64,000 nucleotides of DNA from NCBI RefSeq assembly GCF_016859285.1, contig NC_053408.1, positions 12,471,213-12,535,212 on the forward strand, in the 5' to 3' direction. The notes beneath the pieces are model-generated. The model worked only from the letters and a program-made list of their open reading frames with translations. It was not told the origin of the DNA and did no database searches. A program made the translations under genes and the position numbers. Below are positions 23,701-37,500 of the stretch, piece by piece; the first letter of the stretch is position 1; each line of letters starts with the position of its first letter. The stretch comes from Xiphias gladius (Eukaryota; Chordata; Actinopteri; Istiophoriformes; Xiphiidae).

Positions 23701-24886
23701 TTCACACAGACCTGGGCCAGGGGGCTGGTTCTCAGCATGGAGCAGCAAGCTGGTGCTACACAGCTCTGTCTGAATGTACAGTCGGCCACACTCCTCCCAG
23801 GCTGCCACAAAATTCAGGATGTGAGGGTGAGGACACAGGCGCTCATGGTTCCTGGCTTCCCGCACGCTCCGGTTCCTCTCACTGTTACCCCTGAAGCGAT
23901 GAGCAGACCGCTTCACTGCATACTGGCGACCATCCTCGTTGCTTTGCACCTAAAAAAAAATACAGAAAATGCTGAGGTTTTGTCTTTGGGGATCTCTAAA
24001 TGATAATCTTGGTCACAGAGAGAAAATAAGGCTTACAGAGATATCTAAATTTGTATTGTGAGCTTCCCCCAGACAAAGCCACAGCACAGATGTTGAAACA
24101 GTCAAGACTTTATGTACTGTTGCTGAACATAACTCCCTTTCAAGCTTACCCAATGTAAAGACTGTTTTTTTTGGATATAGAAGATAAGTTAAAAGGTAAC
24201 AGGCCATGCCTGTTAGCTTGTAGTAAGTTTTCAAATGGGCTTTAAACTTCTTCTTCATCTTAGAGACTTAATTTCTTAACCTTATTGTATTGTTTTTGTC
24301 TGAAGTGTCTTAAACTTGAACTCTTATGGCAAATTTCTCACAAAACTGTAGTCCTTAAAATGCAGCATTTAAATTTACTTAATGTAAAGATACAGCAACT
24401 TATAATGCGTAAGTATCATATCACTTTCATACACATATAGACTCAGACACAAATTTTTGTCTTGCTCACCTTGTAGACCTCTCCGAAGGATCCTCTTCCC
24501 AGTAGGCCCAAATTAGTGAAGCACTGATTGAAATAGGTCTGATGTTTGCTGGGATCATATACAGAATTCGGAGGCGGAGACTTACTAAGGGAACAAGACA
24601 GAGGTGTCCAAGGAGACTGATGCTGGGGGAACATCCTGCTCAAAGGGGGGCATCCCTTGGATGGTGGCAGCGGAGGCAGAGAATGTGAGAGCCGGGCAGG
24701 GGATAAGTAGGATGAGTTGGACATAGACGACAGGGAAAACGGGAGATGCCGCTTTTTGAGGGAGAAGGACTGCTCTGCATGGGAGAAGTGAGTCGGAAGA
24801 GGGAGAGGCCCCCTGGACACTGTTGTTTCCACTGCCACTGACATTCTGTATGCACTTTTTCAGTTCCTTTCTCTGAAGATAGTGTG
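20737..24886 (-). CDS. pkmyt1: Membrane-associated Tyr/Thr Cdk1-inhibitory kinase Myt1
   Basis: Seven coding exons on the minus strand: 24470-24844 (ATG at 24844; the exon extends to 24886 with 5'UTR), 23712-23949, 23299-23578, 23093-23199, 22821-22993, 22264-22484 and 20737-21121. They join to 592 residues (human about 500). A Pro/Ser-rich N-terminus precedes the kinase domain. Key motifs are the Gly loop [12 protein letters not shown], Lys138 in QYAVKR, the catalytic loop HLDLKPANV with Asp232, the DFG-type [10 protein letters not shown] with Asp250, and [12 protein letters not shown] hydrophobic stretch at about 374-401 ([18 protein letters not shown] onward) is the ER/Golgi membrane anchor typical of Myt1 and absent from Wee1. 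The tail ends NLLCLFEDT, the conserved C-terminal region. It phosphorylates Thr14/Tyr15 of Cdk1 to hold cells before mitosis. A non-coding first exon is expected near 25.75-25.85 kb. Confidence 0.93.
21301..22156. mobile_element. Non-autonomous repeat element in pkmyt1 intron
   Basis: The left end reads GGATGTCCCAATC and the right end GATCAGGACATCTCTAAAT, so the ends are roughly inverted copies. The left part contains the CCGATACCGAGTCC-type text common in teleost repeats. Inside is about 250 bp of unrelated open sequence. It fits a MITE or a hAT-like internal-deletion derivative. The exact ends and target duplication are not settled. Confidence 0.5.
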
Positions 24887-25814
24887 CTGCAAGAGTCAAA
24901 AGAAAAGCTTTAAAGACTAGCAGTCTTGGCTGACTGTTAACATGAAAGTACCAATGCCGTTTTTGCAGTGCTCAAGGCTGATCAGGGTACTTTTTTTCCA
25001 CTGATGCACAGACCGTTGCTGATTTAAAATTATGGGGAACTAATCTTTCGTACTCATTGGACACAGATCAAAAGCAGAAGAATTACTACCTAAATGTTCC
25101 CCAAAACCGTATTAATTTAACGCTGACAACGTGTGCTATAAAACTGAGCTGCCATTAGAGAATGAAATCTGTTCAGGCACTAATTATATCTGTGTTATTA
25201 AAGTGAGTAAAATGAGGCCTTTTCATTCAGGCTTGGTCACGCTTATTTATCACGATCTGACATCCTGAACATCCTGCCAAACTAGTTTACGGCAAGCTGT
25301 CTGATACCAACATGAATACAGTCTTCTTGATGCCTTGACGGTCAGCTCGTGTAGAATAAGTCTTCTTAGCCTGTAGATAGCTATGGGCGTTAAGAGATAG
25401 GACAGACTCGCTGAATGTAACGTAATGTTAGCCGGGTAAACAATTTACAAGAACGACAACATCAGTCTTGCACTGTAATGTAAATGTAATTTATTTTGCC
25501 GAATTAGCTTTGGCTAATTAATATTATTCTGAGCAGTAACAAATGTCACCTCCACAAAACAAAACAAATGTTGGCTAACGTTAACGAAGGGCGGACCCAG
25601 CCATCAACAACATATCAACATAACTAAGTTAGCTAGCTATCTTATATTCAAATAACGTACTGTAAGTGACAGTTCAGCGGCAGTTAAAGCAGAATGTAGT
25701 AACATTATCACACAGACCATAATCCGGTATTAACCGCAGGCAGTCTTCATAATTTAGATAGTCGCAGTGTCCAAATCAAACTGCGCGTACATCCTTCAAG
25801 CGTGAAACTACCTG

Positions 25815-25822
25815 GCGCCAAA
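25815..25822 (-). promoter_or_regulatory. E2F-type site in the pkmyt1/elob shared promoter
   Basis: TTTGGCGC on the minus strand (within TTTGGCGCC) is a perfect E2F consensus. It lies upstream of pkmyt1, whose expression is tied to the cell cycle, and about 150 bp from the elob start codon on the other strand. A CTTCCG ETS-type core lies at about 25856. Assignment is by motif only. Confidence 0.45.
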
Positions 25823-25968
25823 TTCTGAAAATGATACGTAGTGCTGCGTACCTGCCTTCCGTGAATACATACTGCTTATCTGAATTGCGCAATATCCGCA
25901 AGCGGTGCAGTCTGGGGTTCAACCAACACAGGGCTGGCGCAACTGGCTAGCTAGCTGACCACTTGAAA

Positions 25969-28688
<2,720 letters not shown>

Positions 28689-28689
28689 T

Positions 28690-31090
28690 AGCAGGGAGGG
28701 GAAACGAGCAAAGGAAGGAAGGATGGAAGTGGGTGTGTGTGGATTAACTGCAGTGGAGAATTAGCAGGGCGGAGGATATATAATATAATTTCAGATGATG
28801 GATGGGAACATTGTAGGTAACCGAGCCTATCCATGTTACCTTCATGGTATCATCCCAATATCCCCCAATTTGCTTCACAATTTTTTTTTTTTTTAACTCT
28901 TTATGATTTCCACATCACATGCGGTTCTGCTCCTTGACTTTACTCTTAAGCACCAACTGGCTCAAAATTGTTGGGTGAAGAAGTTGGTTTGGAAAGTATG
29001 ATTGTGTGTATGTGTGTGTGAGTTATTATAATTATTATCATTAATATTTTGGTTAAAAAAAAAAAAGTGAAGGCATAGTCGTGTGTCACAGTACCCTAGA
29101 CGTAACATGCATGGGAAAGGAGTCAGGTGTCTGAATCGGCAAACTGCATGAACAAATTCAGAACAATGACTTTATTTTCACAGAAACAGATGAACTTTCA
29201 GCTGACAAGTTTCTTTGGTGTAGTTCACCCAGTTTTGTTGTACATTTCAGATTCGATTTCATACCAGGAAAGAACATCTTTATGATAAATGTTTTGCTTT
29301 TTATGTTGTTGTTGATGTTGTCATTTTGTTTCTTCGGTTCATTACTTGTCAGTTCTTTGTAAGTTTCCTGCACTGAGACCAAAAGCAGGTTCCTCTTCGA
29401 CAGCAGAGGGATTTTTTTGGTCAGAGGACATTGTGTCTGTGACATACAGTAAAAACAGGAGGAGCATTTTCTTGTGTTAAACTTTAATCTTGAAATTGCA
29501 TACATCAAATGTCACCAACATCAATGTGGCACCTTCCCCTAATCACATAAACATAGCCTGTAACTGTAAGCTTGCTTAATTAAAAGTTTTTCCTGTTTTG
29601 TTTTTTTACATTGCTGAGTGATTTTATTTTAAACACAGGTTTGTGGTAACATTTACCGAAAATAACTGAATTTAAGGGTTTACTCTTAAAGAAGTTGGGC
29701 GGGCTGTAGCTACCATAGGCTTTTTTTCACAGCAGACATTTTGACTTGTAATAAAAGGAAAAGCAAAGGTGAAACAAATGTTAACGGTGGCTCAGTTCCA
29801 TCAAGTGCCCCAGTAAGCCATGATAGTGAACCGGCATGCACATTACCAGAACCCTGAAACTAGCTCACCTAAATGAAATGCATGTGTCTTTTTCATTTTT
29901 AAATAACTTTCCTTTTTTTGAATTTTCAAAGTCATATATAAAAGATGTATTGCAACATTCACATACATGTATAAAAACAACCTCAATACAGTACACAATA
30001 CGTATGCCCCCTGAAACTCACCCCCCCCACCCAACAGACTACAACATAACATCCAAAATACAATATATTTAAAAAAAAAAAAAAAAAAAATTACAAAACT
30101 AATTACATATACACATAAAAACTTATATGTTGATCTGTTGTCAACACACTCACAGAACCTTTAAATACCTGCACATAAGGAGCACTATTAGTCCAGTTTT
30201 TAAATCCCAGTAGTAGTTGTTTTTAGTTATAACATTTACACCTTTTCTAAAATGCTAAAATGGCTGCTGTGTAAAAGGTCTATTATGTAACCTGTGGAGC
30301 TGTCTTTTAGAATGACCCTGTGTCAAAATCTAACACCTTTATTTTTATAGTTTATATTGTTCTAACAAAGTGCATTTTCCTAAATAAATTTCCAACAAAT
30401 TACCAACTAACTCACCTACAGAAAACCTGGGGCTGGTAATGCCGTAGTACAGGAGCACCAGCCGGTTTCTGGGACCCTGTGCACTATATAATGACGCTGC
30501 CATCTGTATTGTACAATATGAATTATTTACTCACACCCCCAAATGTAGACTGAGAGAGTTTTTGTCCCCTGTAGTTTTCCCTGTTTGTAAAGGCTATAAG
30601 CAGGACCCCTCCCTCATAAAGTAATTTCAATGTAACTGATGGGGGAGACAATGCTTTCCTCATTCAGTGTAAAAATGCATTATAGAGATCAGCGAAAGCT
30701 CACATGAAATCACTTGAGGAAGGGATCTCTACTGCAGGTAGGGACAGGGGGAGCAACTACAGCTACCATTAACTCAATTGGAGGGAAAAAAAAAATCAGA
30801 TAATTTCTTCGATTTATACTAATGTTTGCACACAAAAAAAAGAAAATCAACCTGTCTATGGCCATGTATGCAGGAATGGGATATAAGTATATACATTTTT
30901 AAAAATGGTGATGATAATAAGTGGATATCACATTTTTCCAGAGTTTCATAAACATGTTCAAATCCCAATACTGTATTTACCAGCTTCTTTTTTAAACGGG
31001 GTGTTGGCCCCTCCAGGGTTGGTTCCCGTGAGGCCGGTAAATGCAATTTCCAATATTTAATTCTGACACGAGTTCACAAGTGCATCGTCG
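28690..31090. other. elob 3' region and intergenic DNA
   Basis: The stretch begins with the elob 3'UTR, which contains A-tracts near 29054. It then holds dispersed repeat copy B (29722-29899) and a long A-tract near 30070-30090. A minus-strand AATAAA-like signal near 29170 has no matching gene. No supported exon is seen. Confidence 0.45.
29722..29899 (+). repeat. Dispersed repeat, copy B
   Basis: This is the partner of copy A at 14262-14423, with shared blocks TTCACAGCAGACATTTT, GTAAGCC/GTGAGCC, GCATGCACATTACCAGA and GAAACTAGCTCACCTAAAT in the same order and strand. The copies differ by substitutions and small indels. Confidence 0.7.
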
Positions 31091-31562
31091 CGGCAGCGGC
31101 GGCAGCAGCAACAGCAGCAGCAACACGTCCAGCCGCAGTTCGCGCAGCTCGCGGCGCCACGAAAATCCGTCAATTTGTCTCCCAAATATGGACTAGGAAT
31201 GTCCAGGATGACGTCTTGTGTCCGGGGTATGCGGGGTTTGTAACCACATTTATTTAGCTACGCCTTCTCCGGTCTGAGGTCCTGGTAGGCATTACACAGG
31301 AAGACAGTCGTGTAGGAAAAAGAAACGGGACGCCCTCCTCCTCCTTCTCCTCCTCCTCCTCCTCCTCTTCCTCCTCCTCTTCCCCCTCCTCTTCTCTCGG
31401 CGGATAACGGCGTCCGAGAAGTTATTCGGGACCGACACAGACAATAGTGCCGAGGCTGTCCTGTCTGGCTTTGACACTCGTCCATCACTTCGAGGCTACT
31501 TAATGCCGCCCGCGTCCGCGTTGTGTCACACAAAGAGGAAAACACTCGGCTGAGGTCACATC
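31090..31562 (+). promoter_or_regulatory. CpG-rich promoter/5'UTR region of tgfb1i1
   Basis: This is GC- and CpG-rich DNA immediately before the tgfb1i1 start. It contains CAGCAG/GGCAGC-type triplets (about 31095-31130) and a 60-bp CTC/CTT polypyrimidine tract at about 31332-31395. It looks like a CpG-island promoter without a TATA box. Confidence 0.45.
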
Positions 31563-34500
31563 ATGGAGGATTTGGGTAAGCATTTGCGCCGTTCCTCGTC
31601 TCAAGCGTGTGTAACTACATGTTGAGATATCTTGAGGGGATCTTTGGGAATGGGTGGTGTGCCCAAACAGAGGAAATAAGGTCTCTGTTGACTCTGGCAA
31701 TCAGAGAGCACAAGCTCTCCCTTTTCCCAAGGACATGTATGAGGCTGTAATATAGAGGGAATTTTATTGGCTACCACTCGGTAATAACATTTTAAGGCTG
31801 AGAAAAGCAATGGTAAATCCTAACATATAACTGTCCTACAACTTCTCTGTCAGAAACAATGAAGGCTTTTTTTTTTTCTTTTTTTTCTTTTTCTCATATG
31901 ACATATTATGATATCTATAACCCTGGTGAGAGTCATTCTCCCTCATGTAATGCATATTCTTGATGCTCAAATTCTCTCCACAGTGTGCCCCCATTCTCTC
32001 AGGGTTTCGAGTGCATTATTTGCAAAAATGTGTTCTGTCTTTCCAAGCACACAGGCCACACATGCACGCATACTCGTACAGGTAACACAAGAGCTGCTCT
32101 ATATGTGCCTGACCGGCGTCGAGTGTTTCATGCATGGCCTGCAAATTCAATAAGTTCTTTGTAAATTAGATTTAAAGGGATCCACAGCGGGTCGTCTCCT
32201 TCCACTGATATTAACATGACAGGGTTGGAGAGAAAGCCGCATAACGTCAAAAAGCGTGTCTTTCATTTTGAAGGGTAGAAGACATCAAAGAGGACTAGCC
32301 AGCATCAGGGAGTATAACTGGTTCTGTCTTGCTACTGATAAAGATGTCGGTGGAGGATTTATTTTTTTTCTCTTTCTCAGAACAACATTATGAGAAGCTT
32401 TGTGTTGGGGAAGAGCTGTATCGGAAAGGCCCTGAAATAGCCCAGGGCCACATTGCTATTTCAAAAAGCCACAGAGTTCAATGAAAATAGAAGAGCCATT
32501 TGCCTCGGCTGCCCATTTTCTCTCTCAGTAAACTTTTTTTTTTCATGTAGTCCACTTGAGAACTCGTGGATTTATGCTTTTCAAGCAGTTGTCGAAGAAG
32601 TGGCTCGGTGTAGCCAAGCACATCTGGATTGGATTGCACACAGTGAGACCAAGTTACTGGGTGACTGGGTGAGTGTTAGTGAGGCCGTGGCCATGTTCTG
32701 GACGCTCAGTTTATGCTGTTGGCCGACAGTGTTGTAAGTTTATGTATTGGATCTGGCGAGCCTTTCGGTGAGAGAGACCACTTGTTAGAGAGGCCTTTGG
32801 CCAAGACAAACAAGTCGGCAGGCAGCTCTAAATATGGTCATAATTCCCATTGAGAGAAGTTCAACTCCTTATATGAGCAGTTCAGTCCGTACAAGTATGT
32901 GTGTGTGAGACAAAGACACACAGCAGGGAGGAGGAGGGCAAGTAGTATATGCACAAGATTCTCACCACATGGTCGTACCAGAAGTGTGAATCATCTGGGA
33001 CAGAAGTGACCGCAGGGATGAACTAAGGCTCGGTAAACTGATTATGTTTATGTTGAACATGTCTACCATAACTGTGCTTGCCGCAGATGTTTGAAACAGC
33101 GCTTTACCAGAATGAGAAATTGGTCCAAACATTCATCAAACATCTGCGATATCGGTTTATAAAGGCCACCAGAATCTGAGAGGCTGGGGGTCAGTGTTTA
33201 TTCTTGAGCTTGGAAACAGCAGGTAAACAGCACCTTATTAAAAAAAAAAAAAACATAACTGTGTGCTTCAGACCTTATCACTCCAGATCCTGTCTCTGTT
33301 GTCCCGTCCGTTGAAGCACTGGTTTGAGCTCTGATTTGGCTGAAGTGTTCTGTTTCCCTCGTCCCTAACTGGTTTTATGCCTGATTCTGTTCTTTAAAGG
33401 ATCTAGATCAGTGATTCCCAACCAGAGGTACTTCTGCCCCGGAGGGTATTACAGCAATTGCCAGGGGGTATATTTACTGTCACAATTAACTGTATATGAT
33501 AAACTACCCGCTTCGATAATCTGATTGCGCAGGACACGCTTCCCACCAACATCATTAGACCACGAGACGCGCTTGACAGTGCCCTGAAAACCAGTTGGCA
33601 GAAAACGATCACTAAAAAGTGGTGGATTCTGCCACTACAAAATAATGGTTGAATGAACGCAAACACGATCAAATTTGATGAGAAAGAAGATAAAGAGACA
33701 AAACCTTAACGTCAACAATCCTAAGATCATTGTGTCGTTGTGTCATGTTTGAAAAAAATGATAAGATGGATTTTTGATTGGCTCCAGCCCACAACGCGAC
33801 CCCTCACAGGATAAGCTGTACTGCTAATGGGTGGATGGACAGACGATTGGATTTTTTCTTCTGAATTAAAACTCAAACAATATCCACTTTTATCTAATTA
33901 AAGGGTTGCTGCACCAATTTTACTCACAAAGATCAGCTTATTATTCACGGGGAGTACTATTCAGTCTAAGGATAATTGACATCATGTAGGAGTTATCGCA
34001 ATGACGAGTTTCCAACCAAACAAGTACGCACGCCTCACATCAGCCGAACACCGTTGTTCAATGTAATTAAACGCAAATTTAATGGACATGGTATTGTAAG
34101 TATTTTAACCCTCTTTACAGGGGAATCTTTCTCATCTCTACCATCGATCACATATGACATGAACACCGATGGTTATTTTGACATCAGGGTTATCTCAATT
34201 TGGTCGTGCAGACTAAAGTTTTATTACAGACAGCCCACATTGTAAAATGGGGGTATTGAGTTTGAATGATGTAGCCTATTTTAGGAAAGGAGGGTCTATA
34301 CACAGATGCTGTTGAGTCGCGTCCTGGGAATTGTAGGATCCAGCGATTTAAGGGACCAAAAGTCAGCATATTTTGGTCTCTGCTGCACAGATTTTGCTCG
34401 TTCTTTTTTTAATTAGTCCCTCTTCACTCCCACAACTTTTAGGAACTCCGATACAAAATCGCTGGATTGCCCCTTTAATAGTTTTAAATAATACCCCATT

Positions 34501-37500
34501 TAAAAGCAGGCTAATTGAACTGATTGGGAACCTGACGGGTGGTTTCAGTAAAGGGGTATTTGATAGGACATCAGATCTAAAACTTTATAAAGAAGAGGGG
34601 TTGATTATGTCACCAATATTTTCATCTAACGGCCCGAAACGACTGGTAAAAGCCAAACCTGCAACCTCTCCACTACATCGTAGAGTTTGTAGTTACTCGC
34701 GGTCAGTCCACTTTTCACATACTCTGCTTTGGCCCTTTCGTCGCACGTACACGGACTCGTCAGCGCTAAATGATGTCATACAGCTGCACAACCCAACACT
34801 TGAGCGGGTTTAGTTTCTGGGCAGCTTCCACTTCAGTCTGGAGTCAGAGTGTTTGGGGGTGGGGGTGGAGTGGATTTAGATATCAGTTGCCAAACACTCT
34901 TCCTCCTCTGTTTCCTTTCCATACTGGCATGTCTTGGATATGAATGCAGAAATTTGTTTGTGTGCTCTAATAACTTCACTGTGTCGATCGATTATCTCGG
35001 GGTTATGCCAGTTCTGACTGTCCTGTCCTCTGACTGATTAGTGTATCAGGGCGCTCATTGTCCTCCATGTCATGTACTGGTCACACAGGCTGTCTGTCTC
35101 TCCTTAGGAGTGCCTGAGACACCTAACTACCCTCTCAGTCCTCGTATTGTTGTGTTTGGTACGTAACTGTCTGTGCATGTGTTTGTATGTCTTTCATTCT
35201 GTCCTCCAGTATGTCATTTACTTGTCTATGCTTGTTATAACTTCATATGTTCTGTCTGTCATCCAGTGTGTTGCACTGCATGCTTTAAAAACGCATTCCT
35301 TCACTTTTATGTCTTTTGATTCACCTTTAACACCTCATAAACAAAACTGATAACCCTATAATAAATGCACAGATACATTACGGGGCTGTACCCTGCATTT
35401 AATTCCCGTTACAAACCAACCTGAAGCTAAACTGAATTGTAAATCCAACCAAGCTTCCATCACATTCATGCTGTTATGTGTTATTTCATTCTTCTCTCTC
35501 TTATTCAGTTTCTTTTCCGTCTTTCCCCTCCAGATGCGCTTCTTGCTGATCTGGAGAACACTGGTTCTCCTCTAGCTCGGTGTCCCGTCCTGCTCACCTC
35601 TGACCCTCCTCAAAATGCTGATCCTACCACCCAGGACCCTGCCCAGACCCGGCCACCACCACCCGCCTACACCCCACAGCAGGTAGGCAATCACCAGGGC
35701 CAGTTTTCAGTCGTCAAGCCTAATCTAAAATCTCTCACCTTTGCCTACAAATATTTATATTTGTATTAGTTTTTTTTTTCTAACATTTAATCTGTAAAGA
35801 TAGATTGTCCATCTGTTTTGTCTCTCAGACTGTTTCTGCTGCAATGAAGTCCACCCAGAACTCCAACCCAGACAAATTATACAGGTAACTCCCTCCCCAA
35901 TTTTTTCACCCTATTTGACGTATTGTAATAAGCCCACTGTTCCTCTTAACTTAGTTATATATTTATCTCACTAAATAAGCAGAATAAAGTATGATCTGTA
36001 TGGAAGACATTTCTTAGCCTGGTTCCAGACCTCTACTTAGATTTTTTTCAGAATTTATGAATTAGAATATATAATATATAATATGTCCATAACCGCTGTT
36101 ATGGACAAATGAGAGAGAGAGACACCTTGATGACAAGATGTTTAATAATCTGCATTAATTTTGGACACTGTCTCTTTCTTACAGCACAGTGTGTAAACCG
36201 CGCTCTCCCCGCACAGCAGATCCCCCTCCAGCCTTCTCCTCCTCCTCGCTGCTGGGAGGAGGTCTGAGTGAACTGGACCATCTGTTACAGGAGCTCAACG
36301 CCACCCAGTTCAACATCACAGGTTAGTGAGCGTGTCCATGTGTGTTTTCATATCCCTGTGTTTAACTCTGAACTGACCCTTTTCTTATGACCTTGTTTTT
36401 GTCGTCAGATGAGATCCTAGCCCAGTTCCCTTCTTCTAAGAAAGATGAGAGGGACAAGATTAAGGACAAGGCCACAACCTCCCCCTCCAGGTACAAAATC
36501 TAATCAGTTTGCTTATATCAAAGGAAACTACAGAATTCACTGCAACATAGTGAATGTTCTGCTCTGCAACCCATTTACACAAAAAAGAGAATTGCACAAG
36601 ATAAGTAAATAAATTAAAAAGTTGAAATCAATCAGATTCTTGAAAAGTCATCATAGAGAAAGACAAGGGTTAAGGAACACACACACACACAAACCCCCAT
36701 TTCATTGGTTTGTTAAAACGAGGGTTGTCTCTTGTTTTGTAGCTCTGCGAAGCCTTCAGCAACATCGGCCACACTGGAACTGGACAAACTGATGGCTTCT
36801 CTGTCTGACTTCAGAGTCCAGAGCACAGTAAGAGTCCACACAGCAGCATGAAAATGACACGGAGTAAATGTAAATCCCCAGGATTTTTTTTTTTTTCTTT
36901 TCTAACATTCATTCCCAGCTGTACCAAGCTTTTAACACAGCTCACACTGATTCATGGTGGGTTTCTTGAAGACGTTCACTCGACTTCATGATGACTACAC
37001 TGTTACTGTGTGGTCTAGCCGCGGCACATGCCTCCTGGTTTAAATCAGTCACCAGATATGGCCTGAGGATGGAAATTAGTCTTGGTGGAGATATTTTCCA
37101 GCTTCAAAAATAGCTTCAAATAGTTGGAAGTCAGAGTTATAGATGTGCGTTTGGTGTGGTATATAATCTGCTTGTTCTCCTTTTCAGCGAGTCAGCGAGT
37201 AGCATGTGAGCAAAAAAAGTGGTTCTATCATTGCAAGGTTGCTTGACCCCGGTGTGCAGTCTAGCGGCGGGTTATAAACAAGCCCGAGCACAGGGGAACG
37301 GAGGAAAACACATCACTGGATACTGTGATGTTCAGTACTTACTGAAGTGTCTTGTCTGATTTTACTCAAGCAAGTGATTTCCTACATTCCCCATAATTAC
37401 TCCAGACAGCCAGCAGAGAACAGAAATATGGGTTCATTACAAGCCAGCCTTCTAGTTCCTTGAAAGTTGGGGTTTCTTTATAATCAAGCCCAAAAGATGT

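Noticed and set aside
29158-29508. 116-residue minus-strand frame with an AATAAA-like signal near its end
   Set aside because: Low-complexity Lys/Asn/Ser-rich text opposite the elob 3' flank, with no family and no splice partners.
31258-31545. Minus-strand frames rich in Gly/Arg before tgfb1i1
   Set aside because: They are translations of the CTC/CTT polypyrimidine tract in the promoter, with no gene structure.
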